This document shows, piece by piece, positions 34,321 through 42,554 of a DNA stretch of 64,000 nucleotides. Each line of letters starts with the position of its first letter. Position 1 is the stretch's first letter. Under the pieces are notes generated by a model, which worked only from the letters and a program-made list of their open reading frames with translations, had not been told where the DNA came from and ran no database searches. This DNA is from an uncultured Collinsella sp. (lineage in GTDB: Bacteria; Actinomycetota; Coriobacteriia; Coriobacteriales; Coriobacteriaceae): assembly GCA_958427145.1 (NCBI GenBank), contig CAUAAZ010000010.1:1-64000 (forward strand), in the 5' to 3' direction. Position numbers and translations under genes: made by a program.

Positions 34321-35145
34321 ATGAAGAACACTCAGCTGCTGCTGATCAACGATATGTGCGGCTACGGCAAGGTCGCGCTTTCCGCCATGCTGCCGGTGCT
34401 GTCGCACATGGGCTACCGTATCCATAACCTGCCGACGGCGCTCGTTTCCGACACGCTCAACTACCCCAAGTTCTACATCCACGACACCACCGAGTACGTG
34501 CGCCAAAGCCTCGCTATCTGGGAGGAGCTCGGCTTTGAGTTCGACGCCATCTCGACCGGCTTTATCGTGACCGAGGAAGAGACGCGCATCATCTCGGACT
34601 TTTGCCACCGCCGTGCGCAAAAGGGCACCAAGGTGTTCGTCGACCCCATCATGGGCGACAACGGCAAGCTCTATGCGGGCGTGCCCGAGTCTACGATTGG
34701 CCTTATGCGGCACCTGCTGGAGTGCGCAGACTACGCGGTACCCAACTATACCGAGGCGTGCCTGCTTGCCGATAGGCCTATTGCCGAGCAAATTACGCCC
34801 GATGAGGCCCGCGTCCTTGTGGACGCCGTGCGCGAGCTGGGTGCCAAGTCTGTGGTCATTACGAGCGCCGTGGTCAATGGCATGAACGCGGTTATCGGTT
34901 ACGACCATGTGGCGGGGGAGTACTTCACGATTCCCTTTGAGCTCATTCCGGTCTATTTCCCGGGCACGGGCGACACGTTCTCGGCGGTGCTCGTCGGCCG
35001 CGTTATGGCAGGTTGGAGCCTGCAGCGTGCGACGTCCGATGCCATGCGTGTGGTGGCTGAGCTTATCGAGCGCAATGCCGACCAAGAGGACAAGTCGGCC
35101 GGCCTGCCCATCGAGGCCTGCCTGGACGTGATCGACCATGAGTAA
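34321..35145 (+). CDS. Pyridoxal/pyridoxamine kinase (PdxY/PdxK-like)
   Basis: 274 residues, ribokinase fold. The N-terminus QLLLINDMCGYGKVALSAMLPVLSHMGY matches the opening of bacterial pyridoxamine kinases. VFVDPIMGDNGKLYAG is the D-P-V-x-G-D-x-G motif, PNYTEACLLADRP the N-x-x-E region, and YFPGTGDTFSAVL the G-T-G-D anion hole with catalytic Asp. It phosphorylates vitamin B6 forms to give pyridoxal 5'-phosphate or its precursors in the salvage pathway. Its last eight bases overlap the next gene. An unusual inverted repeat lies upstream. Confidence 0.85.
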   Translation: MKNTQLLLINDMCGYGKVALSAMLPVLSHMGYRIHNLPTALVSDTLNYPKFYIHDTTEYVRQSLAIWEELGFEFDAISTGFIVTEEETRIISDFCHRRAQKGTKVFVDPIMGDNGKLYAGVPESTIGLMRHLLECADYAVPNYTEACLLADRPIAEQITPDEARVLVDAVRELGAKSVVITSAVVNGMNAVIGYDHVAGEYFTIPFELIPVYFPGTGDTFSAVLVGRVMAGWSLQRATSDAMRVVAELIERNADQEDKSAGLPIEACLDVIDHE

Positions 35146-35467
35146 CGCTGGCGAGGGCGGCGTCAGGCCTGCGGGCGAGAACAAGCCGCTCGGCGCGCCG
35201 CGTGGCAAGCGTCCACGTATCCGCGTGAGCTGCGTGGACCAGCTGGGTGCGTGCCGCTGCCACCATGGTCACAAGCCGGGTGACGTTTTTGACTTCGACC
35301 GAGACCGCGGCAAGATGTGCGCAATGGCCTGCCATGTGGGCTTTCCCTATATCGATATCCTGCGCTATGGCGGAACCGTGCCTGGCAACGAGCCCGGTGC
35401 GGCAAAGTTCTGCTGCCCCGAGGTCGATACGCTGAACGTCTGGCTCGCCGAGATCGTCGACGAGTAA
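35138..35467 (+). CDS. Small Cys-rich protein of the TIGR04076 type
   Basis: 109 residues; ATG 35138 overlaps the kinase stop by eight bases, so translation is probably coupled. Landmarks are SCVDQLGACRCHHGHKPGDV near residue 30, MCAMACHVGFPYIDILRYGG near 65 and FCCPEVDTLNVWL near 92, with eight Cys and two His. The C-x-x-G-H-x-x-G-D and C-P-[DE] spacing fits the small TIGR04076 family found in anaerobes, whose function is unknown. Metal binding is plausible given the Cys/His clusters. Link to vitamin B6 salvage is suggested only by position. Confidence 0.65.
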   Translation: MSNAGEGGVRPAGENKPLGAPRGKRPRIRVSCVDQLGACRCHHGHKPGDVFDFDRDRGKMCAMACHVGFPYIDILRYGGTVPGNEPGAAKFCCPEVDTLNVWLAEIVDE

Positions 35468-35469
35468 CC

Positions 35470-35592
35470 GAGCGTGGATAATCTCCCAACGAGATAATGA
35501 GCGTGGATTTTCTCTCGTTTAGGGCGCCCTTGAACGCTCAAAGCGGGAGATTTTCCACGCTCATTTCTTCATGTAGGAGATTATCCACGTTC
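35470..35592. repeat. Double nested inverted repeat between converging genes, family C copy 2
   Basis: Outer arms GAGCGTGGATAATCTCC (35470-35486) and 35576-35592 (16 of 17 pairing); inner arms 35498-35514 and 35547-35563 (14 of 17). All four are versions of one ~17-base sequence, so alternative pairings exist; the outer left arm pairs even better with the inner right arm. AAAGC (35540-35544) stands just before the inner right arm, as in the elements at 17501 and 40010. Confidence 0.75.
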
Positions 35593-35629
35593 ATTTCGCG
35601 CCGAAGGCGTGGCCCACGACCTCGCTTGC

Positions 35630-36094
35630 CTACAGCTGCTCGAGCATCGCCGTGCAGCCGGCGAGCACGTCGCGGTAGGTGGCGTCGAAATTGCCGGTGT
35701 ACCAGGGGTCGGCCACGTCGCCGGGGTGCTCGGTCCAATCGAGCAAGCGCGTAATCTTGCCATCGGGGTCCTTCCCAAAAATTCGGTACAGGCCGCGGGC
35801 GTTCTCGTCGTCCATATAGACAATGTGGTCCCAGTCGCCATACTCCGCGCGACGCACCTGACGGGCACGGTGTGCAACGACGGGAATCCCGACTTCGCGC
35901 AGCTTGGCGACCGTGCCATGATGCGGCGGGTTGCCGATCTCCTCAGTTGAGGTCGCTGCGGAATCGATGACAAACTCCGCCTCGCGCCCAGCGCGGCGCA
36001 CGAGCTCGGTAAACACCGACTCGGCCATCGTCGAGCGGCAGATGTTCCCATGGCAGATAAAGAGAACGCGGTGGACGGGCTTTGGGCTATTCAT
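35630..36094 (-). CDS. Low-molecular-weight protein tyrosine phosphatase
   Basis: 154 residues, the usual family size. VLFICHGNICRSTMAE holds the C-x5-R-S active-site loop with nucleophilic Cys near residue 14, and LLDWTEHPGDVADPWY holds the D-P-W/Y region with the general-acid Asp. Such enzymes dephosphorylate tyrosine or arginine residues, often in capsule and stress control. The 5' end of a second gene of this kind survives as a 45-base remnant at 37831-37875. It converges with the TIGR04076-type gene and follows the acyltransferase gene on the same strand. Confidence 0.9.
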   Translation of the reverse strand: MNSPKPVHRVLFICHGNICRSTMAESVFTELVRRAGREAEFVIDSAATSTEEIGNPPHHGTVAKLREVGIPVVAHRARQVRRAEYGDWDHIVYMDDENARGLYRIFGKDPDGKITRLLDWTEHPGDVADPWYTGNFDATYRDVLAGCTAMLEQL

Positions 36095-36130
36095 GACCAG
36101 CTCTCTCCAAACGAAGCCAAGTACGACGCA

Positions 36131-37237
36131 TTATCGAACGGCGTCCCTAGGCCCTGACGATGCCAGCGAGCGCGACAGGTTCATGCTGGGAACCTCGATG
36201 ATGCGCCAGAAGGCAACGGAGACGAGCATGCTTGCGGGCAGCGAGACCGCGGCAATCGCGAGCGGGTCGACAATCCCGAGCCTGGGCAGCAGGGCAGCGA
36301 GCGCACCGATGACAATGGCGTGGGTAAGGTAGAGGCTGTACGACACCTTTCCCAAAAAGACCATGGGGGCCGCAGAGAGCGCGCGGCGCGTGAACCCGTC
36401 GGCGATCGCGACGACAACCACCACCAGGCAGGCCGCGTTCATGGCGGTGGACTCCAACGCCTCAAGGACCCCGCCGGGATGCCACACGAGCGAGAGCTCG
36501 ATAACGCCAACGGAGGCCACAAGCAGCGCCAGCTCGGCCAGGATTGAAAGCTTGACGGCCTTGATTTTGTCGAATTGCCGGGCCGCCATGACGCCAAGCC
36601 AGAACATCAGGCAAAGGCGCAGCGGAAAGTAGCCCGTCCAGTACGAGACAAGCACCGCAATAAAGGCCGCAACAACCGCCAGACCCGTCCGGCGAATCCT
36701 TGATATGCACCAGATGGCCAGCGGAAGCGTCAGGCTAAACCAGAGCTCCCAGCTCATGGACCAGACGGGAGAGTCAACGCGGACGAGCTGCGCGCCAAAG
36801 AGGTTGTTGAGGCCATTGGACACGTTGAACAGCACGTCGAACTGCATGAGGATGTCATGAACCGCAGTGGGAAGGCCCGCGTCGTAGGCGACGGCAAGCG
36901 CGGAGCGCGACGTGGACCCCAGGCGCCATGCCACGTAGCCCGCAGGAAGGGCCAGTGCAATCGCCGCAAACAGCGGCACGCAAAGGCGGACGACCCTTCT
37001 TGGGTAATAGCCAAGCCAGTCGTACCCGCCGTTTCCCATGTGCTTAAGGGGAACAAGAGACAGCACTATGCCAGACAGGATGAAGAACACCATAACCGAC
37101 GCGGTGCCAGGGAAGAGGCTCGGACCCCCCGCGCCAAACGGCTTGACCATGATGTCGACGTGATACAGGAACACTATCAGCGCCCCGAGCTCTCGCAGGC
37201 CGTCAAGCGACAAGACACGCTTCTCGTGAGCAGGCAT
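36131..37237 (-). CDS. Acyltransferase-3 family membrane protein (OafA/YrhL-like)
   Basis: 368 residues. ATG 37237 has AAGGGG at a five-base gap; GTG 37243 lies too near it. About ten membrane helices. RVLSLDGLRELGALIVFLYHVDIM carries the catalytic His near the N-terminus, and SVMVFFILSGIVLSL and PVWSMSWELWFSLTLPL are further family motifs. Members move acetyl or other acyl groups onto cell-wall glycans, exopolysaccharides or small molecules outside the cell. No SGNH domain is fused. The target is unknown; the LTA-synthase-like gene is far away, so no pathway is implied. Confidence 0.85.
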   Translation of the reverse strand: MPAHEKRVLSLDGLRELGALIVFLYHVDIMVKPFGAGGPSLFPGTASVMVFFILSGIVLSLVPLKHMGNGGYDWLGYYPRRVVRLCVPLFAAIALALPAGYVAWRLGSTSRSALAVAYDAGLPTAVHDILMQFDVLFNVSNGLNNLFGAQLVRVDSPVWSMSWELWFSLTLPLAIWCISRIRRTGLAVVAAFIAVLVSYWTGYFPLRLCLMFWLGVMAARQFDKIKAVKLSILAELALLVASVGVIELSLVWHPGGVLEALESTAMNAACLVVVVVAIADGFTRRALSAAPMVFLGKVSYSLYLTHAIVIGALAALLPRLGIVDPLAIAAVSLPASMLVSVAFWRIIEVPSMNLSRSLASSGPRDAVR

Positions 37238-37296
37238 CGTCACCCCTTCCTTCGTGCATTCGAGCAGAGCGTCACATTATATACCCTCATGGATTT

Positions 37297-37367
37297 AGCG
37301 TACATTTTGACGAGAAAGACCCCCGAATCGGGCGGATTCGGAGGTCTGGCTCATCTTTATGTACGCT
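37297..37367. repeat. Nested inverted repeat with inner terminator
   Basis: AGCGTACAT (37297-37305) pairs with ATGTACGCT (37359-37367). Inside, AGACCCCCGAATC (37317-37329) pairs with GATTCGGAGGTCT (37335-37347). On the minus strand it follows the MFS remnant and precedes the acyltransferase gene. Confidence 0.7.
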
Positions 37368-37411
37368 GTCTGGAGCCGAGACCGCCGGCAGCAAGGGCGC
37401 CGGCACCCGCC

Positions 37412-37875
37412 CTACTCGGCCTCGTGCTCCTTGCCACCGGCCTCCGGGGGGTCGTCCTTCTCGACCTCGTCCTCGCGGATGCCCATCTCGAGACTCTTCT
37501 GGCGCATCTTCTGCACCAGCGCCGGCTCCTTGACCAGAAGGTCGTACACCACGGCAGACACCAGCACAAAGGCGGCCTGCAGCAGGAAGAGCGGCAGGTA
37601 GTCGGGGCGCTCCACGTTGGGGACCATGACCGAGATGGCAACCAGCATGACGCCCGTGTCGGCGTAGCTCACGATCTTCTGCACGGAGTCGGCCTTGGTG
37701 CGCAGCGGGCGCGGCGTGATGTCAGCCACGATGGCCACCGTCATGGTGCGGTACACGCAGATGGCAAGCAGCGTGATCAGGATGGCGCAGATAAGCAGCG
37801 GCAGGCTTCCCGCGTTGTTTGCGATTGCGATGAGCGGCAGATGTTGCCATGACAGATAAACAGTACGCGTTGCAT
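37412..37875 (-). pseudogene. Chimeric remnant: start of a tyrosine-phosphatase gene joined to the end of an MFS sugar-transporter gene
   Basis: From ATG 37875 (behind GAAAGGAAACC) the first 15 codons read MQRVLFICHGNICRS, the active-site start of a low-molecular-weight tyrosine phosphatase, closely matching the intact gene at 35630-36094 at DNA level. Similarity stops at about 37831. In another frame, from about 37825 to the stop at 37412, the sequence encodes the last ~130 residues of an MFS carrier (VAIVADITPRPLRTKADSVQ, three to four membrane helices) like sucrose/GPH-type transporters, whose first eight or so helices are missing. One deletion joining two neighbouring genes explains this. 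An open frame of 184 codons (37412-37966) spans it, but is unlikely to be functional. Confidence 0.7.
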
Positions 37876-37938
37876 ATGCGGTTTCCTTTCGATCGTCATC
37901 ATCGAGCTCGAGTATCGCATCTACGCCTACGCTTACGC

Positions 37939-39174
37939 CTACGCCCTCGCCCGCTTGCGCTCCCAACGAGCCAGCTTAATCGTCACCAGCGTAAGCGCCC
38001 AGGCGACAAGCGAGAACGCGGCGCCCACTGCGCCCACGTACGCAATGCCAACGCTGCTTACCACGGTGCCGCCCACTGCGGTACCAAACGAGATGCCGAC
38101 GTTAAACGCCATGGGCTCAACCGAGCTTGCGAGTACCATCGACTTGGGATGGCGGCGGCGTGCCACGTCCATGAAGTGCGTGATGCATGACACCGAGAAC
38201 AGGTACATGAGCAGTGCCAAGCTAAAGACAAAGACCAGTGCGAGCGGCATGGTGCCGCCCACAACAAACAGCCCGAGTAACGCCGCAGCCTGCAGCGCAA
38301 ACGTCACAAGCAGCGCCTTCATGCCAAAGCGCGCATCGATCCATCCGCCCAGGATGTCCGAGATCAGGCAGAACACGCCGTAGGCCATGAGCGTGGTGCT
38401 CGCTTGAACGGTGCCCATACCCAGCACTTGCTCAAGATAAGGCGTCACGTAGCCGTAGAATACGTAGACCGAGCCCACGCCAAACAAAAAGATGAGCATG
38501 CCGGTGATGACGCTCGGCTCGCGTAGCAACCCCGCCTGTTCGCGGAAGGTGGCGGGCTCGTCGGTCTGTCCGGCGCGCGGCATAAACGCCACGAGCGCTC
38601 CGCAGATCAAAATGGCGAAGGCCAGCGTGCCGTACATGGCCACGTGCCAATCGAGTGTGTCGGCCACAAACTTGCCAATCGAGGTCACAAAGACCATCGC
38701 CACGGAAAACGCACCATATACCACCGAGATGGCAAGCGAAGTTTGCTGCGGGGACAGAAGCTCGGGGATGTACGTTACGCCCACGGCAAGCAGCGCACCC
38801 GAGACAGAGCCCAGGATGATGCGCGAGATGAACAGCACCTGGAAGTTGGGCGCCACCGCCATGACCAGGTTGCCGAGCACAAAGACGATGCTATAGCACA
38901 CGAGCAGCTGGTAGCGGCGAAAACGCCCCGTGCTGAGCGCGAGCACCGGCGTCGCGATGGCGTAGACAAGCGCAAACACGCTGATGAGCTGGCCCGCAGT
39001 GGCAAGCGATACGCTGAGTTCCGTCGCCAGGTCACTTTCGATGCCGATGACCACGAACTCGGAGCAACCGAGCGAGAATCCCAACAGCGTGAGCAGCGCC
39101 AGGCAGAGCTTGGTGCGCGCGGGGGAGAGCGCGGCGGCGGTTGACTTATTTTTAGGCGTGGTTGCGGCGGTCAA
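37939..39174 (-). CDS. MFS drug-efflux-type transporter (DHA1/AraJ-like)
   Basis: 411 residues with TTG 39174 as start (GGAG eight bases upstream); GTG 39183 is the alternative. About twelve membrane helices. SLGCSEFVVIGIESDLATEL is the usual DHA1 opening, STGRFRRYQLLVCYSIVFVLGN the loop after helix 2, and RIILGSVSGALLAVGVTYIPELL the motif-C-like helix 5. Such carriers export sugars, drugs or metabolites in exchange for protons. The stop lies inside a TACGCC-type short repeat. It is transcribed away from the isomerase gene; the palindromes at 39233-39294 lie between them. Confidence 0.8.
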   Translation of the reverse strand: MTAATTPKNKSTAAALSPARTKLCLALLTLLGFSLGCSEFVVIGIESDLATELSVSLATAGQLISVFALVYAIATPVLALSTGRFRRYQLLVCYSIVFVLGNLVMAVAPNFQVLFISRIILGSVSGALLAVGVTYIPELLSPQQTSLAISVVYGAFSVAMVFVTSIGKFVADTLDWHVAMYGTLAFAILICGALVAFMPRAGQTDEPATFREQAGLLREPSVITGMLIFLFGVGSVYVFYGYVTPYLEQVLGMGTVQASTTLMAYGVFCLISDILGGWIDARFGMKALLVTFALQAAALLGLFVVGGTMPLALVFVFSLALLMYLFSVSCITHFMDVARRRHPKSMVLASSVEPMAFNVGISFGTAVGGTVVSSVGIAYVGAVGAAFSLVAWALTLVTIKLARWERKRARA

Positions 39175-39232
39175 GGTTGTCACTCCAATGTCGCATGAAT
39201 AAGCGGGATTCAATCCCTGCAACTCTAACAGA

Positions 39233-39263
39233 ATGTGACAAAGGGACCGTCCCTTTGTCACAT
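39233..39263. repeat. CAAAGGG palindrome, copy 4
   Basis: ATGTGACAAAGGG and CCCTTTGTCACAT, perfect 13-bp arms, centre ACCGT. Lies between the divergent MFS and isomerase genes, so this copy is not a shared 3' end. Confidence 0.85.
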
Positions 39264-39273
39264 GGTGAGCTTG

Positions 39274-39294
39274 CCTGTATAGTCGCAATACAGG
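39274..39294. promoter_or_regulatory. Possible operator dyad
   Basis: CCTGTAT (39274-39280) and ATACAGG (39288-39294), perfect seven-base arms, seven-base spacer, 41 bases before the isomerase start in a divergent promoter region. The binding protein is unknown. Confidence 0.4.
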
Positions 39295-39334
39295 TGAAGA
39301 TGGTCTCAGGTACATCGCGGCGACAGGAGATCCC

Positions 39335-39982
39335 ATGGGTATGCACACGACAAAGGTTGCAGTGGGCGAGGGCAAGTTTGCGCTCGAAGACGCCGCAGGC
39401 CGCATCCTGCGCGCCGGCTGGGATGAGGGCGGCGCAGGCGCCGAGGTCGTGGCGGTCGATGCCGCGAGCGGCGAAGCGCTCGGCCCTGTCGACCGCATCG
39501 ATGCCCATACCGGCGAGGGCATCCTGCATCAGGCATTTCTGACGCTTTTGGTTGGGGGCCGGGGCGAAGACGCGCGCCTGCTGCTCTGTCGCCGCAGTCC
39601 GCTCAAGCGCCTGTGGGGCGGGGTGCTGGCCGATAGCTGCGCCGGCCATCCGCTCCCTGGGGAAGACGTCGCGGCCGCCACGGCGCGTCGCATCAACGAA
39701 GAACTCGGCATTACGCGCGAGCCCGATCAGCTCGAGCACCTCGGACACGTGGTGTACCGCGAGGACCACGGCGACGGTCGCTGCGAGTGCGAATGGTGCG
39801 AGGTCTACCTTGCCCATATTGAGCCGGGCGAGCTGCATATCAACCAAGAGGAAATCTCGGAGGTGCGCCGCGTGGCCCCGTCCGAATTCGACGGCTACCT
39901 GCAGGGTCACCCCGAGCAGCTGGCCCCCTGGCTCCGCGAGGCCCTCAGCGACCCATCCATTCGAACAGTCCTCGCTATGTGA
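39335..39982 (+). CDS. idi: Isopentenyl-diphosphate delta-isomerase, type 1 (Nudix family)
   Basis: 215 residues; ATG 39335 with AGGAG nearby. GILHQAFLTLLVG fits the Idi entry to the Nudix fold. DSCAGHPLPGEDVAAATARRINEELGI carries the active-site Cys of the S-x-C-x-H-P motif and a Nudix-like R-R-x-x-E-E-L-G. CECEWCEVYL holds the second catalytic Glu (E. coli Glu116). It interconverts isopentenyl and dimethylallyl diphosphate for isoprenoids. A general Nudix hydrolase is the alternative, but the Cys and Glu favour Idi. It stands alone with a REP-like palindrome on each side. Confidence 0.75.
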   Translation: MGMHTTKVAVGEGKFALEDAAGRILRAGWDEGGAGAEVVAVDAASGEALGPVDRIDAHTGEGILHQAFLTLLVGGRGEDARLLLCRRSPLKRLWGGVLADSCAGHPLPGEDVAAATARRINEELGITREPDQLEHLGHVVYREDHGDGRCECEWCEVYLAHIEPGELHINQEEISEVRRVAPSEFDGYLQGHPEQLAPWLREALSDPSIRTVLAM

Positions 39983-40006
39983 CATCGGACAGCCCCTTTG
40001 TCACAT
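39977..40006. repeat. Degenerate CAAAGGG palindrome, copy 5
   Basis: ATGTGACA and TTTGTCACAT remain; the left AAGGG is lost. It overlaps the isomerase stop codon. Confidence 0.6.
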
Positions 40007-40009
40007 CCA

Positions 40010-40072
40010 AACCGTCACAACATTCGGCGAAAATCTCAAAAATGAGGAAAAGCGTCGAATGTTGTGATGGTT
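40010..40072. repeat. Nested inverted repeat, family C copy 3
   Basis: AACCGTCACAACATTCGGCG (40010-40029) pairs with 40053-40072 at 18 of 20 positions. Inside, CTC-AAAAAT-GAG forms a small hairpin and AAAGC (40048-40052) precedes the right arm. T-rich sequence follows, so it may terminate the isomerase transcript. Confidence 0.7.
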
Positions 40073-40140
40073 TTTGGCCAGAGGGCTGCTTTCCATCCAA
40101 AAATCTCGCTTGACTGTATTGCCACAACACAACGCAACGT

Positions 40141-40171
40141 AAGGGGTGTCCGATAACGGGCACCCCTTTTA
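40141..40171 (+). terminator. Terminator-like hairpin before the lipoprotein gene
   Basis: AAGGGGTGTCC (40141-40151) and GGGCACCCCTT (40158-40168), then TT. The rest of the gap, 40172-40378, shows no clear structure beyond the ribosome-binding site of the next gene. Confidence 0.6.
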
Positions 40172-40378
40172 AGCGACAACGCTTTCGATTTTTGCTACTT
40201 GGACACCACGAGCTACGACGAGTCCCACCAAGAGGACTTCTGCTGCATCCAAATTCCCGTTGTCCTCGCGATGTGACATAATTTGCCAAGGTATGTGACG
40301 GGGCTAGCCACTTGTCTTTTTGCATGGCGAGGGGGCTTGCCACGGTCTTTGTTTTATTGGTACGAGGGGAGTCTTGCA

Positions 40379-41482
40379 ATGGTCGTTGACAAGGCAAACA
40401 GGAAAAAGATGTCCAGGGTGGCGGCAACCGCGGCGCTCGCCGGCGTTCTTGCCATCGGCGCGGGCGGCTGCGCGGCTGCAAAGCCTGCGGGGTCGAGTTC
40501 TGGTAGCGCACCGGTGCACAAAGAGCAGGCCAAGAAGACTCCCGCACAGCTGGCGGCCGCGGCATACCGCGAGGTCCTCGAAGACCCGCAGGGCTACTTT
40601 GGACGTAATGACGGGCTCGATGAGCAGTTCGTTGCCGATGCGGAGTACACCTACGCTTTGGTAAACATGTCGACAGACGAGCTTCCACAGCTGCTCGTCT
40701 GCGCAACGGGCTCGAATGACGCGTGGAATGGCATGGAATCCGTGCAGGTATTTTCCTTTGACGCGAAGAGCGGCTCGCTTGTCGCGCCGACGGGGGATCT
40801 TGCGACGGGCGTTGCCGGTGCCGGCGGGTTCCGTGGTGGTCTGTCGTATTCGGCGGCCGGAAACGGCCTGCTATATTCCACGCTTTCGTCTGGAACGGGC
40901 ATGGGCTCTATTGTGCGCATCACGCTCGACGGTGACCAGCTTTCCCAGACGTTTGCCGCGCCCGTCGACCTCTCGTCCGATTCGGAGCTTTCTTCTGTCG
41001 TGAGTTCTGAGGGCAGGGAGATCACGTGGACAGATGTTGCCGACGACTCGGCTCTGAAGGATCTTGAAAGCGGAAGCTGGAAGAGCACTGTCGAGAAGGG
41101 CTCGGGTGCGGCCGATGCCGCGCGGGCTGCCGGTTTGGCGGCGTTTACGGGCACGGTGCGCATTCTTGACGACGCCGGTGTGTGCGACCTGCAGGGAGTG
41201 GCGAACCCCAACCCGGATTACCCGAGCGGCCACAGCTATGTCGTGCTCGATTTGGGAAGCGAGCAGCAGGCGACGTGTCTCAGCGGTGATGGCCGCGGGC
41301 TGCGCGATGGAAACACCTCGCTGCTTTTGCTCGACACCACCGATTCCGGAAACTCGTGGAGCGCCCTCGATGGCAAGACCGTCACGGTCGCCGTCGATAC
41401 GCCCCAGTGCTTTTGGCCGTCGGATACCGGCTTGCCGCTGGGCTCGCCGCGGTGTGCCGGCCATGTTGCTGTCATCGGCTAG
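40379..41482 (+). CDS. Predicted lipoprotein of unknown function
   Basis: 367 residues from ATG 40379, with GGGGAG eight bases upstream; the open frame reaches back to 40283 but that part would precede the signal peptide. The N-terminus is a lipoprotein signal: basic KANRKKMSR, hydrophobic AATAALAGVLAIGAGG, then Cys near residue 32 as lipid-attachment site. A Gly/Ser/Ala-rich tether follows, then a helix-rich start (AQLAAAAYREVLEDPQGYFG) and a beta-rich body (SVQVFSFDAKSGSL, GNGLLYSTLSSGTGMGSIVRI). I recognise no family. It is exposed outside the membrane; role unknown. Confidence 0.7.
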   Translation: MVVDKANRKKMSRVAATAALAGVLAIGAGGCAAAKPAGSSSGSAPVHKEQAKKTPAQLAAAAYREVLEDPQGYFGRNDGLDEQFVADAEYTYALVNMSTDELPQLLVCATGSNDAWNGMESVQVFSFDAKSGSLVAPTGDLATGVAGAGGFRGGLSYSAAGNGLLYSTLSSGTGMGSIVRITLDGDQLSQTFAAPVDLSSDSELSSVVSSEGREITWTDVADDSALKDLESGSWKSTVEKGSGAADAARAAGLAAFTGTVRILDDAGVCDLQGVANPNPDYPSGHSYVVLDLGSEQQATCLSGDGRGLRDGNTSLLLLDTTDSGNSWSALDGKTVTVAVDTPQCFWPSDTGLPLGSPRCAGHVAVIG

Positions 41483-41489
41483 ATTGCAT

Positions 41490-41525
41490 AATGCGGAAAA
41501 GGACTTGTTTCTTTTCCGCATTTTT
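41490..41525 (+). terminator. Terminator after the lipoprotein gene
   Basis: AATGCGGAAAAG (41490-41501) and CTTTTCCGCATT (41511-41522), perfect 12-bp stem, then TTT. Confidence 0.8.
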
Positions 41526-41547
41526 ATGCTCCGTACCTGCGGTGATG

Positions 41548-41561
41548 GGTATACATATACC
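41548..41561. promoter_or_regulatory. Perfect palindrome in promoter position
   Basis: GGTATACATATACC, perfect except for the two-base centre, 26 bases before ATG 41588. Its TATACAT could be part of a -10 region with an overlapping operator. Confidence 0.35.
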
Positions 41562-41587
41562 AATTATGAGTAGGGTGGAGGTGCAAT

Positions 41588-42475
41588 ATGGCTGTCGGCG
41601 AGCACGGGTTTTATCCCGATTTTGAATGGTGGTATAGCGAGGGCGAGGCTCCGGACGAGGCGTGGGACGAGCCCGCGCCGCGTGATGTGTCGAGCGGCGA
41701 GGACGAGACCGGCAACGATGCCGCTGTCGAGCCTGACGCCGCCTCCGATGCCGCCGAACCCCTAACCTTTGAACAGGCTTGGGCCCAAGCCGAGGCCGAT
41801 GAGGCTAAGGCCGATGCCACGGCTACACTCGGTGAGCCGGCGGACATGTCCGTCTCGCCGGCAAAGACCCCGCAGCCGCGTCACACTATCGACCCCGACA
41901 GTACGGCATCCTTCAGCATTCTCGACGTGCCCTCGCAGGGCGCTCAGGCGCCCGCGCCCACGCATCGTCCCGACTTGGCTCGCGAGGAAGATGCTGGCCG
42001 CCGCTCGCCGCTCGGCCCCATCCTCATCGCCTTCATGGCCGGCGTCATCGCTTGCTCGGCGATCGGAAATGTCTGGAGCCATGTGGAGCAACAGCGCAAA
42101 GACGCCGCCAAGGTCGAGATGTCTGTCGAGCAATCGCTCAGCCGCACGCGCTCGGTACATGTGTCGGTCGAGGTCAAGGACGGCGCGATGTGGGACACCG
42201 CGCGTGGCGACAGCCAAATGCTCATCCACATCGTGGGGCGTACGCTCAAAGGGCAGACGATTGACGAGTATCAATACGTCAATTCTGCTGGTGACGGCAT
42301 CGAGCTCAAGCCCGGCGACTACGAGCTCACCGTCGACGAACCGCCCGTCGCCACCGACGGCACGCGCTTCCGCGCCTCAAAGCGCATGGTTCCCGTGAGC
42401 TTTAACTCGCAGGCGCCCGATACGGTCGATAGCACTCCGCAGGGCGGGTTTGACCTTTACGCTATTGCTCAATAA
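41588..42475 (+). CDS. Single-pass membrane protein of unknown function
   Basis: 295 residues; ATG 41588 behind GGTGGAGGTGCAAT. An acidic, Ala-rich N-terminal ~135 residues without obvious fold is followed by one membrane helix (PLGPILIAFMAGVIACSAIGN, about 141-162) and a C-terminal domain of ~130 residues. The latter has strands such as SVHVSVEVKDGAM and LKPGDYELTVDEPPVATDG, like a small beta-sandwich or collagen-binding-type fold. The orientation with acidic part inside and beta domain outside is an inference. No family or pathway is recognised; neighbours do not help. Confidence 0.65.
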   Translation: MAVGEHGFYPDFEWWYSEGEAPDEAWDEPAPRDVSSGEDETGNDAAVEPDAASDAAEPLTFEQAWAQAEADEAKADATATLGEPADMSVSPAKTPQPRHTIDPDSTASFSILDVPSQGAQAPAPTHRPDLAREEDAGRRSPLGPILIAFMAGVIACSAIGNVWSHVEQQRKDAAKVEMSVEQSLSRTRSVHVSVEVKDGAMWDTARGDSQMLIHIVGRTLKGQTIDEYQYVNSAGDGIELKPGDYELTVDEPPVATDGTRFRASKRMVPVSFNSQAPDTVDSTPQGGFDLYAIAQ

Positions 42476-42554
42476 CTGCGCCTGTCGCTCAACCCCGCCG
42501 CCAAGAGTGGGACAATAGCCCTCGACACTATTGTTTACTTTTGGAGGAAGTAGC

